NCBI RefSeq assembly: GCF_002813375.1
Contig: NZ_PHUJ01000003.1
Span: 1,364,001-1,428,000 of the forward strand
Direction of reading: 5' to 3'
Source of the DNA: Pseudonocardia alni
GTDB lineage: Bacteria; Actinomycetota; Actinomycetes; Mycobacteriales; Pseudonocardiaceae
DNA: 64,000 bases
Made by a program: the position numbers and the translations under genes. The notes under the pieces were generated by a model. It saw nothing but the letters and a program-made list of their open reading frames with translations, ran no database searches and was not told the origin of the DNA. This document shows, one piece after another, positions 44,528 to 53,454 of the stretch. Positions within the stretch are counted from its first letter, which is position 1, and every line of letters starts with the position of its first letter.

Positions 44528-44659
44528 GTCGCTCCCCATCAGGCGTTCGCGGACGGGACGGAGACTAACCACGCCGAACGGACATACCGGAGAAAAGTTC
44601 GTTGTGGTCACAGAGATCGTAGAGTTTCCGATCCGGACCATGGAGGACGGAGCGGACGT

Positions 44660-45676
44660 GTGCCAACGTCTGCCCCCATGCCACGACGGCAGGTCATCGC
44701 AGCCCTGGGAATCGTCCTCGTCGCCGCACTCGCGGTGACCGCCTTCGCCGACGCCGCCCGGTCCGGGGAGGGACAGGCGGCGCGCTCCAACCTCACCCTC
44801 ATCGCCCCCGCGGCCGCCGGTGGCGGCTGGGACCTCGTCGCCCGCGAGGCGCAGCAGGCCATGCGCACCGGGAACATCGTGAACACCGTGCAGGTGGTCA
44901 ACATCCCCGGTGCCGCCGGGACCATCGGCCTCAACCAGCTCGCCGGTCTCGCCGGCGAGGAGACCACCATGATGGTCACCGGCACCGTCATGCTCGGCGG
45001 GATCAGCCAGTCCGGCAGCGCGATCGACCTGCAGGACACGACGCCGATCGCCCGGCTCGCGGAGGACTTCGAGGTCGTCGCGGTCCCGGCCGAGTCACCG
45101 TTCCGCACGCTCGACGACATGCTCACCGCCTGGGCCGCGAACCCGGCCGCGCTACCGATCGGCGGCGGCTCGGCGGGCGGTATCGACCACATGGTCGCCG
45201 CCCAGCTCGCGCAGGCCCGCGACATCCCCGTCGAGCGGATGGTCTACACCCCGCACCCCGGCGGCGGCGAACTCACGCTGAGCCTGCTGTCGACCGCGGC
45301 CGGCACCGTCGGCGTCGGGATCTCCGGCTACAACGACTTCCGCGACCTGGTGGAGTCCGGGCAGCTGCGGGTGCTGGCCGTCGTCGCGCCCGAACGCCTG
45401 CAGGGCGTCGACGCCCCGACCATGGACGAGCTGGGCATGCCCGAGGTCGACCTCGTCAACTGGCGCGGGCTCGTCGCCCCCGCCGGGATCACCCCCGAGG
45501 CCCGCGGGGAGCTGGAGCAGATCGCCCGCGAGATGGTCGGGACCGAGTCCTGGGGCGAGGCCGTGACCCGCAACCGCTGGGTGCGCAGCGAGACCTACGG
45601 CGAGGACTACGACCGCTATCTGGTCTCCGAACAGGCCCGCATCGACGACCTTCTGAAGGAGCTGGGGCTGGCATGA
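44660..45676 (+). CDS. tctC: Tripartite tricarboxylate transporter, substrate-binding protein
   Basis: 338 residues from GTG 44660 (GGAG upstream). A signal peptide (about 1-31) leads into the Bug/TctC fold: LIAPAAAGGGWDLVAREAQQ, NIPGAAGTIGLNQLA, a GGGSAGGIDHM loop and LVAPAGITPEA near the C-terminus. It binds a carboxylate outside the membrane and delivers it to TctAB. First gene of a three-gene operon overlapping tctB by four bases (ATGA). Ligand unknown. Confidence 0.9.
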   Translation: MPTSAPMPRRQVIAALGIVLVAALAVTAFADAARSGEGQAARSNLTLIAPAAAGGGWDLVAREAQQAMRTGNIVNTVQVVNIPGAAGTIGLNQLAGLAGEETTMMVTGTVMLGGISQSGSAIDLQDTTPIARLAEDFEVVAVPAESPFRTLDDMLTAWAANPAALPIGGGSAGGIDHMVAAQLAQARDIPVERMVYTPHPGGGELTLSLLSTAAGTVGVGISGYNDFRDLVESGQLRVLAVVAPERLQGVDAPTMDELGMPEVDLVNWRGLVAPAGITPEARGELEQIAREMVGTESWGEAVTRNRWVRSETYGEDYDRYLVSEQARIDDLLKELGLA

Positions 45677-46215
45677 GCGGCCGTCCTGCACACCTGTCCC
45701 GGGGCGCGCTCGTCGTGCCCGCGATCCTCGCCGCGCTGGGGGTCTTCCTGACCTACGGCACGCTGACCATGCGGGTCGTCGGCGACGGCGGCCTGTTCGG
45801 CCCGACCACCATGCCGTGGATCGTCGCGATCCTGTGCTACGTGGTCGCGGCGCTGCTGGCGTTCGACATCCTGCGGCCACGGCCGGAGTTCGACGCCCCG
45901 GCCCCGGTCGCGGCGGCCACCGGTGACGGCGACGTCGAGGGCGCCGCAGGCGGGGACGCGCCGGCCGACACCGGGGTGAACGCCCCGGCCGTGCTGACCG
46001 CGGTCGGCGGCGTGGCCGCGTTCATCGTCGTCCTGCCCTACCTGGGGTGGATCCTGTCCGCGACCGGGCTGTTCGTCACCGTCGCCGCCGCCCTGGGCAA
46101 CCGGCGCTGGCCCGCGATGGCGCTCGGCGGGCTCGCCGTGTCCTCGGCGGTCCAGGTCGTGTTCAGCATGCTGCTCGGGATCTCGCTGCCCGCCGGCTTC
46201 GTCGGAGGGTTGTAG
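45673..46215 (+). CDS. tctB: Tripartite tricarboxylate transporter, small membrane subunit
   Basis: 180 residues with four membrane segments, separated by an Ala/Asp-rich cytoplasmic loop (about 75-105). Size, topology and the YLGWILSATGLFVTVAAALG segment fit TctB. Sits between tctC and tctA; four bases separate it from tctA. Confidence 0.88.
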   Translation: MSGRPAHLSRGALVVPAILAALGVFLTYGTLTMRVVGDGGLFGPTTMPWIVAILCYVVAALLAFDILRPRPEFDAPAPVAAATGDGDVEGAAGGDAPADTGVNAPAVLTAVGGVAAFIVVLPYLGWILSATGLFVTVAAALGNRRWPAMALGGLAVSSAVQVVFSMLLGISLPAGFVGGL

Positions 46216-46219
46216 ACCC

Positions 46220-47725
46220 GTGGAACAACTGACCAACCTGCTCGGCGGCTTCGCCGACGTCCTCAGCCCCTCCGCGCTGCTGTTCGTGTTCCTCGGTGCG
46301 CTGATGGGCACCGCGGTCGGGGTCCTGCCGGGGCTGGGCTCGGCGATGGCCGTGGCGCTGCTGCTCCCACTCACCTTCGTCCTCGAACCGACCAGTGCGC
46401 TGATCATGTTCACCGGCATCTACTTCGGTGGCCTGTTCGGTGACTCCATCGCCGGGTTCCTCATGAACACCCCCGGCAACTCGACCGCCATCGCCAGCAC
46501 CTTCGAGGGGCATCGGATGGCGCTGCGCGGCAAGGCCGCCCAGGCGCTGGCCACCGGCGCGATCGGCGCGTTCATCGGCGGCATGGTCGCCTCGGCGCTC
46601 GTCGTGTTCTTCGCCCCGACCCTCGCCCGGCTCGCCACCGGGTTCGGCCCCGCCGAGTTCCTCGCACTCGCCGTGTTCGCCTTCGTCGCGATCTCCGCCG
46701 TGGTCGCCGACTCCGCGATCCGCGGCGTCGCCGCGCTCGCGATCGGCCTGACCCTGGCCCTGGTCGGGATCGACCAGCCGACCGGCACACCCCGGTTCTC
46801 CTTCGGCTTCTCCCCGCTGCTCGACGGCGTCTCGATCGTCGTGATCACGGTGTCGCTGCTGGCGCTGGGCGAGGTGTTCAGTCAGGCAGCGAAGGTCGGC
46901 CGGGCCGAGGAGACCAGCGCCGTCATCCCGACCGGCCGGTGGTGGCTGTCGAAGGCCGAGTTCCGCCAGGCGCTGCCCGCGTGGCTGCGCGGCACGGCGA
47001 TCGGCGTCCCGTTCGGTGTCATCCCGGCCGGTGGCGCCGAGGTGCCGACGTTCCTGGCCTACGGGACCGAGCGCAGGCTCGACCGGCGCAAGGCCGAGCC
47101 GACCTTCGGGAAGGGCGCCATCGAGGGCGTCGCGGCGCCGGAGGCCGCGGGCAACGCCACCGCGGGCACCGCGATGGGCGCGCTGCTCGCGCTCGGCCTG
47201 CCCACCTCCGCGACGGCGGCGATCCTGCTCGCCGCGTTCCAGCAGTACGGCCTGCAGCCGGGCCCGTTGCTGCTGGAGCGCTCCGGGGACATCGTGTGGG
47301 CACTGCTCGCCGGGTTCTTCCTGGCGATGATCGTGCTGCTGATCCTCAACCTGCCGTTCGCGCCGCTGTGGGCGCAGCTGCTGCGGGTCCCGAAGTCCTA
47401 CCTGTACGCGGGCATCGCGGTGTTCGCCGCGTTCGGCGTGTACGCCTCCGGGGCGAGCCAGGTCGACCTGGTGATCATGCTGGTGGTGGGCGTGCTCGGG
47501 CTGGCGATGCGGCTCTACGACATCCCCGTCGCGCCGGTGCTGATCGCGGTGATCCTCGGGCCGCTGGCGGAGTACTCGCTGCGCGACGCGATGGGCAACT
47601 CCGACAACGACCCGGCGGTGCTGGTGTCGAGCCCGATCACCGTGGTGCTGTACCTGCTGCTGCTGGCCGGCCTGGTCTGGACGGCGTGGCGCCGGTTCGC
47701 CGAGAAGCGCGCCGCCGACGTGTGA
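46220..47725 (+). CDS. tctA: Tripartite tricarboxylate transporter, large membrane subunit
   Basis: 501 residues with 11-12 membrane helices. The TctA signatures are present: [39 protein letters not shown], and [20 protein letters not shown] in the second half. It drives ion-coupled import of the carboxylate passed from TctC. The stop TGA abuts TCA of the convergent LLM gene (TGATCA at 47723-47728). Confidence 0.93.
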   Translation: MEQLTNLLGGFADVLSPSALLFVFLGALMGTAVGVLPGLGSAMAVALLLPLTFVLEPTSALIMFTGIYFGGLFGDSIAGFLMNTPGNSTAIASTFEGHRMALRGKAAQALATGAIGAFIGGMVASALVVFFAPTLARLATGFGPAEFLALAVFAFVAISAVVADSAIRGVAALAIGLTLALVGIDQPTGTPRFSFGFSPLLDGVSIVVITVSLLALGEVFSQAAKVGRAEETSAVIPTGRWWLSKAEFRQALPAWLRGTAIGVPFGVIPAGGAEVPTFLAYGTERRLDRRKAEPTFGKGAIEGVAAPEAAGNATAGTAMGALLALGLPTSATAAILLAAFQQYGLQPGPLLLERSGDIVWALLAGFFLAMIVLLILNLPFAPLWAQLLRVPKSYLYAGIAVFAAFGVYASGASQVDLVIMLVVGVLGLAMRLYDIPVAPVLIAVILGPLAEYSLRDAMGNSDNDPAVLVSSPITVVLYLLLLAGLVWTAWRRFAEKRAADV

Positions 47726-48769
47726 TCACCCCGCGGCGCGGGCCAGCTCCACGGCCCGCGCCAGCGTGGTGAGGCGTTCGTCGAGGGTCTCCCCCGCCGG
47801 GTAGAGCCGGACGGTGCCGACGCCGGCGGCGGCCCAGTCCCGCAACCGCGCGGCGACCCGTTCCTCGGTGCCGACCAGCGTCGTCCCCAGCACCATCTCG
47901 TCGGTGACCAGGGCCGCGGCGCCGGCCCGGTCCCCGCCCTGCCAGGCGGCGCGGACGGCGTCGGCCCGCTCGCCCCAGCCCTGGCGGCGGTAGGCGTCGA
48001 AGTAGAAGTTCCGCTCCGCGGTGCCCATCCCGCCGAGGCTGAACGCGATACCGGGGCGGCGGGCGTCGACCATCGCCGCCTGGTCGGCCTCGTCGGTGGC
48101 GAAGGCGACCTCGGCGCCCTGGCAGACCTCGATCGCGGACCGGTCCCGCCCGGCGGCGCGCAGACCGGTGTCGAGGTGGGCGAGGTAGGCGTCGGCACCC
48201 TCGGGGACGAAGCTCGTGCCCAGCCAGCCGTCGGCGACCCGCCCGGTGAGCTCCAGCATCCGCGGGGACAGCGCGGCGACGAACACCGGCAGGTCCGGCA
48301 CCGGCGTGGTCGACAGCCGCATCGGGCGGCCCTGTCCGCCGGGCAGCGGGATCGCGACGGTCTCGCCGTCGTAGGCGATGCGCTCCCCCGCGCAGGCGGC
48401 CCGGACCACCTCGATCGTCTCGCGCAGCCGGGTGAGCGGGCGGGCGAACGGCACCCCGTGCAGGCCCTCGATGACCTGGGGGCCGGACGGGCCGAGCCCG
48501 AGCAGGAACCGTCCCTGCGACATGTCGTGCAGGGTCAGCGCGGCCTGGGCGATCGCGACCGGCGAGCGGGTGCCGACCTGGATCACCCCGGAACCGAGCC
48601 GGATGCGTCCGGTGCGGGCGGCGAGGTAGCCCAGCGCGGACGGCGCGTCGGACCCCCACGCCTCGGCGACCCAGCAGTCGTCGAGGCCCAGCTTCTCGGC
48701 CTCGACGACGAACTCGACGGTCTCGCGCCAGTCACCGCCGGAGGCCTCGACCGTCGTGGCGGTCCTCAC
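47726..48769 (-). CDS. LLM-class F420-dependent oxidoreductase
   Basis: 347 residues from GTG 48769, which overlaps the upstream stop (GTGA). TIM-barrel luciferase-like: VEFVVEAEKLGLDDCWVAEA, ARTGRIRLGSGVIQVGTRSP, QGRFLLGLGPSGPQVIEGLH and VFVAALSPRMLELTGRVADG. Such enzymes use F420 (or FMN) to move hydride to unknown substrates. Pairing with the SCO6745-type gene is a common actinobacterial arrangement. Confidence 0.88.
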   Translation of the reverse strand: MRTATTVEASGGDWRETVEFVVEAEKLGLDDCWVAEAWGSDAPSALGYLAARTGRIRLGSGVIQVGTRSPVAIAQAALTLHDMSQGRFLLGLGPSGPQVIEGLHGVPFARPLTRLRETIEVVRAACAGERIAYDGETVAIPLPGGQGRPMRLSTTPVPDLPVFVAALSPRMLELTGRVADGWLGTSFVPEGADAYLAHLDTGLRAAGRDRSAIEVCQGAEVAFATDEADQAAMVDARRPGIAFSLGGMGTAERNFYFDAYRRQGWGERADAVRAAWQGGDRAGAAALVTDEMVLGTTLVGTEERVAARLRDWAAAGVGTVRLYPAGETLDERLTTLARAVELARAAG

Positions 48770-49656
48770 CGGCCGTCCCGGACGAGCCCGACCGGGCCGT
48801 GTACGGGCACGTCCCCGGCGGCGAGCACCGCCGTGGCCATCGGCGCCAGCAGCGCGGCGAGCTCGGCGGTCCGTTCCGGGCCGAGTGCGCCCCACGGGCG
48901 GGCGGCGGCCCGGTCGGTGAGCCGTTCGATCTCGTCGTGCTCGTCGGCGCCGGCGGCGGTGAGCGCGCCGGTGGCGTCGACCCAGCCGCGGGCCCGCAGG
49001 TCCTCCGCGCCGGCCGCCCAGGCGTCCGGGTCGACGCCGCGGGCGGTGCGCAGCCACTCGCCGTCGGTCTCCCCGGCGGCGATCTTGAGGTGGTGCGCGG
49101 CGACCGGGCCGACACCCCGCGCGACCAGGACCGCGACGTGACCGTCCCCGCGGTGCTCGCGCAGCGTCGTCGTCGCCTGCCAGAGGGTCTCGAGGTCGCC
49201 GTCGGGGCGGGGCAGCGCGGCGTTCGCGGCGGCGAGGACGCGGCCGTCGACGTCGATCTCCCCGGCGGCGGCCCAGGCGAGCTCCGCGGCCCGGTGCAGC
49301 GCGGCCGGGTCGGCGGCCGGGCCGGCGCCGTCGAGCCCGGACCGGCGCAGCGCGGCGGCGGAACCGGCGAGCCGGGCCGCGAGCGCCCCGTCGGGGGACC
49401 CCGGCGACCAGACCCCGGGCAGCGCACGGGCGACCATCGACGGATGGAAGCCGTGGAACGCGGCCGTCACCGGGGCCGCGCCCACCGGCCCCAGCGGGGC
49501 GGCGCGCATCGCGAAGTAGCCGCGCCAGAACCCGCGGAACCCGGCCGCCTCGGCGGCCGCCCGCGCCTCGGGGGCGAAGTACACGACGTCGTGGACCGGT
49601 TCGAGCTCGGCCCACAGCGCCCGCGCGGTCTGCACCGCGATGTCGGGGACGGTCAC
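48766..49656 (-). CDS. SCO6745-family helical protein
   Basis: 296 residues from GTG 49656. Features I associate with this family: ALWAELEPVHDVVYFAPEAR, FRGFWRGYFAMRAAPLGPVG, FHGFHPSMVARALPGVW and a C-terminal helical segment. Its function is unknown, though it is regularly coupled to F420-dependent LLM genes as here, so it may act as an accessory subunit (inference). Confidence 0.8.
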   Translation of the reverse strand: MTVPDIAVQTARALWAELEPVHDVVYFAPEARAAAEAAGFRGFWRGYFAMRAAPLGPVGAAPVTAAFHGFHPSMVARALPGVWSPGSPDGALAARLAGSAAALRRSGLDGAGPAADPAALHRAAELAWAAAGEIDVDGRVLAAANAALPRPDGDLETLWQATTTLREHRGDGHVAVLVARGVGPVAAHHLKIAAGETDGEWLRTARGVDPDAWAAGAEDLRARGWVDATGALTAAGADEHDEIERLTDRAAARPWGALGPERTAELAALLAPMATAVLAAGDVPVHGPVGLVRDGR

Positions 49657-49711
49657 CACCGCACCGTAGTGCGGCGGTGACCGTCCCGGACAGGTCTCTC
49701 CCGCTCGGCGG

Positions 49712-51517
49712 TCAGGAGAGGTGGTGGCGCTCCTGCAGCGCGTAGACGGGGGTGTCGATGCCCGCCTCACGCGCCTTGAGCTGCAACGCCAGGTACAGCG
49801 AGTAGAACCGGCTCTGGTGCAGGTTGCCGCCGTGGAACCACAGGTTCTGCTGCTGGGTGGGCTTCCACATGTTGCGCTGCTCGCCCTCCCAGGGACCGGG
49901 GTCCTTGGTCGTCTCCGAGCCCAGGCCCCACACCTTGCCCACCTTGTCCGCGACGTCCTGGCCGACGATGTCGGCGGCGAGGCCGTTCATCGACCGGTAG
50001 CCGGTCGCGAACACGACGAGGTCGGCGTCGAGCTCGGTGCCGTCGGCGAGCCGCACCCCCTTCTCGGTGAACTCCTGCATCTGCCCGCGGACCAGCTTCA
50101 CCTTGCCGTCGGCGACGAGCTCGGCGGCACCGACGTCGATGTAGTAGCCCGAGCCTCGGCGCAGGTACTTCATGAACAGGCCGGAGTCGTCGTCGCCGAA
50201 GTCCAGCTCGAACCCGGCCTCCTCCAGCCGCCGGTAGTAGTCCGCGTCGACCTCGCGGGCCTTGTCGTAGGCGGGCTTCTGGAACGTGTGCATGATCCGG
50301 TACGGCAGCGACGCGAAGATCATGTCGGCGGTGTGGGTGTCGACGCCCGCCTTGACCGCGCGCTCGGAGTAGAGGTCCCCGAGGCCGTACTCCATCAGCG
50401 TGTCGGACTTGATGATGTGGGTGGACGAGCGCTGCACCATGGTGACGTCGGCGCCGACCTCCCACAGCGAACCGCAGATGTCGAACGCGGAGTTGTTCGA
50501 CCCGATGACCACGACCTTCTTGCCCCGGTAGGCGTCCGGGCCGGGGTGCTGCGACGAGTGCTGCACCTCGCCCCGGAACTGCTCCCGGCCCGGGAAGTCG
50601 GGGATGTTCGGCTTGCCGGACACGCCGAGCGCGATCACGAGCTGGCGCGGGCGCAGGGTGATCTGCTCGCCCGCCTTGTCGACGACGACGTTCCATCGGC
50701 CGGACGCCTCGTCGAACTCGGCGCTGCGCGCGGTGGTGGAGCCCCAGTAGTTCAGCTCCATGATCCGCGTGTAGAACTCCAGCCAGTCGCCGATCTTGTC
50801 CTTCGGCGCGAACACCGGCCAGTTGTCCGGGAACTTCAGGTACGGCAGGTGGTCGTACCAGACCGGGTCGTGCAGGGCGAGGCTCTTGTAGCGCTTGCGC
50901 CACGAGTCGCCGGGCCGCTCGTTGCGCTCGACGATGATCGTGTCGACGCCGAGCTGGCGCAGCCGGGCGCCCAGCGCGATACCGCCCTGGCCGCCGCCGA
51001 CGATCACGACCTCGGGGTCGCGGGTGCGCCCCAGCTCGGCCAGCTCGGCCTCGCGGCGCTCCTTCCAGGTGACCCGGTCCGGGTTGGCGCCGTGTTCGGT
51101 GCCGAACGGCCGGTTCTCCCCGCGGGGCTCCTCGTGCCCCTTCAGCTCGTCGAGGGTGGTGAGGAACGTCCAGGCCTTCCCGTCGACGAGGCGGGCATGC
51201 CCGGAGCCGCGCCCGACGGCGGTCTCGAAGGTGAACCACACGTCGGTGACACCGCCGGCCTCGGTCGGCTCCGCGGAGATCTCCCAGTGCGACGGGTCGG
51301 TCCCGTCGAGGGTGTTCTCGAGCAGGTCGCGGACGCCGTCGTGGTGCTCGACGGTCTTCAGGTTCCAGGTGAACGCGACCAGGTCGCGCCAGTAGCTCTC
51401 GTCGGCGAACAGCGCGACGGCGCGGTCGATGTCACGGGCGGACAGGGCGTCGGCGAAGGCGGTGAGCCAACCCTCCGCGGTCGTGCGTGCCGCCGTCTTC
51501 TCCTGCGTGGTGGTCAC
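49712..51517 (-). CDS. Flavin-containing monooxygenase with N-terminal SnoaL-like domain
   Basis: 601 residues from GTG 51517 (AGGAGG upstream). Residues about 1-140 look like a SnoaL/NTF2 domain (FADALSARDIDRAVALFADE). The FMO part has the FAD loop VIVGGGQGGIALGARL (about 175), the NADPH loop VVVIGSNNSAFDICGSL, and ATGYRSM near the end. It may oxygenate sulfur or nitrogen compounds or act as a Baeyer-Villiger enzyme; the exact substrate is unknown. Confidence 0.9.
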   Translation of the reverse strand: MTTTQEKTAARTTAEGWLTAFADALSARDIDRAVALFADESYWRDLVAFTWNLKTVEHHDGVRDLLENTLDGTDPSHWEISAEPTEAGGVTDVWFTFETAVGRGSGHARLVDGKAWTFLTTLDELKGHEEPRGENRPFGTEHGANPDRVTWKERREAELAELGRTRDPEVVIVGGGQGGIALGARLRQLGVDTIIVERNERPGDSWRKRYKSLALHDPVWYDHLPYLKFPDNWPVFAPKDKIGDWLEFYTRIMELNYWGSTTARSAEFDEASGRWNVVVDKAGEQITLRPRQLVIALGVSGKPNIPDFPGREQFRGEVQHSSQHPGPDAYRGKKVVVIGSNNSAFDICGSLWEVGADVTMVQRSSTHIIKSDTLMEYGLGDLYSERAVKAGVDTHTADMIFASLPYRIMHTFQKPAYDKAREVDADYYRRLEEAGFELDFGDDDSGLFMKYLRRGSGYYIDVGAAELVADGKVKLVRGQMQEFTEKGVRLADGTELDADLVVFATGYRSMNGLAADIVGQDVADKVGKVWGLGSETTKDPGPWEGEQRNMWKPTQQQNLWFHGGNLHQSRFYSLYLALQLKAREAGIDTPVYALQERHHLS

Positions 51518-51674
51518 GGGCACCTCCTGCGAGCGGTTCGCCACGACCGGGGCGGCGCTCGCCGTCCTGCCGCGGTCGTCGGGGCAACGGAGGTGAGTGA
51601 ACACCACCCGCGTGATCCACGACACCGGTTGCGGGGAGGTTGCAAACCCCCTCACCGCGGCAGGACCGGGGGCC

Positions 51675-52478
51675 TCACGCGAGGTCGGGCCGCAGCGGGC
51701 TCTTCTCCCCCGCCTCGACGGCCACCTCCAGGGTGTTCCCGGCGGGCGGCAGCGGGCAGGTGGCGTGGGCGGTGAACGCGCACGGCAGGTTCACCACCCG
51801 GTTCAGGTCCACCGCCAGCGTCCCGTCCGGCGCCGGGTCGTCGGTACGCAGGATGCGGCCGCCGCCGTAGGTGGTGTCCCTGGAGGTGGCGTCGCGGAAG
51901 TGCAGCGACAGGCCGCCCTCCTTCCCGGCCAGCGCCACGAGCCGCTGCGGAGCACCGGCCCAGGTGAACGCGACCTCGCCGACCGCGGTCGGGAAGTGCT
52001 GCAGCCCGGCGACGACGGCGTCGACCGTCACCGTCCGCGGCGCGTCGTAGGGCGTGAACACGGCGTCGACGACGGCGGCCGGGTCGTAGGGCCAGGCGGG
52101 TACCCCGGTGAACGCGGTCCGGGTGCGGGCCTGCGGGTCGCGCACGCGCAGCGCCCACGCGTCGGTGCGCCGCGCGATCTCGACCACCCGCTCCCCCACC
52201 GTGACCATCACGCCGGGGGCGCCGTCGACGGGCCGGACGTGCGCGGTGCCGTCGAGCGGGCCGGTCGCGCCGGGCAGCACGACCCCGTCGTCCGCGACGG
52301 CGGTGACCGCGACCTCGTCGGGACCCGCGGCGCGCCAGGTCCCGGGCAGCCCGGGGACGGCACCGTCACCGTCGTCGAGCCAGTGCAGCGCGGTCAGGGA
52401 CAACCAGCCGTGCGGCTCGCGGAGGGTCTGCTCGCGCGCGGCGCGCCACGCGTCGTGGGCGGTGAGGGTGCTCGTCAT
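51675..52478 (-). CDS. DUF1684-domain protein
   Basis: 267 residues. The C-terminal signature fits DUF1684: LHFRDATSRDTTYGGGRIL, DLNRVVNLPCAFTAHATCPL then NTLEVAVEAGEK. The family is widespread and uncharacterised. A 157-base gap (51518-51674) to the FMO start holds only a weak GGTTGCAAACC palindrome. Confidence 0.82.
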   Translation of the reverse strand: MTSTLTAHDAWRAAREQTLREPHGWLSLTALHWLDDGDGAVPGLPGTWRAAGPDEVAVTAVADDGVVLPGATGPLDGTAHVRPVDGAPGVMVTVGERVVEIARRTDAWALRVRDPQARTRTAFTGVPAWPYDPAAVVDAVFTPYDAPRTVTVDAVVAGLQHFPTAVGEVAFTWAGAPQRLVALAGKEGGLSLHFRDATSRDTTYGGGRILRTDDPAPDGTLAVDLNRVVNLPCAFTAHATCPLPPAGNTLEVAVEAGEKSPLRPDLA

Positions 52479-52526
52479 GTGGGGGCAACACCACAGCCGG
52501 GCGGAGGTGTTCCCCGGGGCCGCGGC

Positions 52527-53354
52527 TCAGTGCACGCGGCGGCGGACCGACTCCGGGTCCGGGCGGGTCAGCGCGACCACCCCGCCGAGCGCGACGAGGA
52601 CCCCGGCCAGCGCCGCCCCCTCCCAGCCGGGCCGGATCCGGTCGCCGAGCAGCGCGATCCCGACGAGACCGGGCACGACCACCTCGGTCACCGACAGCAC
52701 CGCCGTCGCCGGGCCGACGGCGCCGTCCTGCAGGGCGCGGGCGAAGGCCAGCACCCCGAGCACCCCCATCGCGACGACGCCGTACACCAGCGGGTCGAGC
52801 AGCAGGTTGCCCGCGGTCTCCCACCGGAGCGGGCCGGGGTGGATCGCGCGGACGGCCAGCGCGGTCCCGCCGAAGCCCAGCCCGGCCAGCAGCGCCAGCA
52901 GCATCGGCCGTCCGGCCCGCCACACGAACGGCGCGGCGGCCAGGATCAGCACGAACGACACCAGCAGGACCGGGGTGGCCACCGGGGGCAGCGCGTCCGG
53001 GCGGTCCGGCTCGGCGCTCGCGGCGACCACGACCAGCCCGGTCAGCACCGCGGCGACCGCCCACCGGTCGCGCCGGATGAGGTTCCACGGGTTCCAGCCG
53101 TGGTCGGCCAGCGTGGTCAGCGCGATCGCGCCCGCCAGGATCGACTGCACCGCGAAGACCGGCAGGTACCGCAGCGCGACGACGGTGAGCACCCAGGCCA
53201 CGACGTCGGCGAGCAACCCGGCCAGGAACCACGGCTGCAGCCACACCGGGCGCCCGTACTTCGCCAGCCTGCTGCCGCGGGCCTCCCAGAGGGCGGCGAC
53301 GGTGTTGCCGACCATCGCGGTCCCGGCGATCAGCAGGGCGAACAGTGTGGTCAT
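52527..53354 (-). CDS. DMT-superfamily (EamA-like) membrane protein
   Basis: 275 residues from ATG 53354, with about nine to ten hydrophobic helices. The first GNTVAALWEARGSRLAKYGR and the late VVVPGLVGIALLGDRIRPGW resemble DMT permeases. Related to actinobacterial proteins annotated as multidrug or magnesium permeases; substrate unknown. Confidence 0.78.
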   Translation of the reverse strand: MTTLFALLIAGTAMVGNTVAALWEARGSRLAKYGRPVWLQPWFLAGLLADVVAWVLTVVALRYLPVFAVQSILAGAIALTTLADHGWNPWNLIRRDRWAVAAVLTGLVVVAASAEPDRPDALPPVATPVLLVSFVLILAAAPFVWRAGRPMLLALLAGLGFGGTALAVRAIHPGPLRWETAGNLLLDPLVYGVVAMGVLGVLAFARALQDGAVGPATAVLSVTEVVVPGLVGIALLGDRIRPGWEGAALAGVLVALGGVVALTRPDPESVRRRVH

Positions 53355-53454
53355 GTCCGGGCCCATCCTGCCCGCCCGCGGCACGACCTGCTCCGGACAC
53401 GCCGATCGGCGCCCGCGGGTGTGGTGGCCGGTGCCGGGCGTGCACACTCGGCCC

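Noticed and set aside
51600..51660. Operator palindrome GGTTGCAAACC before the FMO gene
   Set aside because: Imperfect and single; too weak to call a site.
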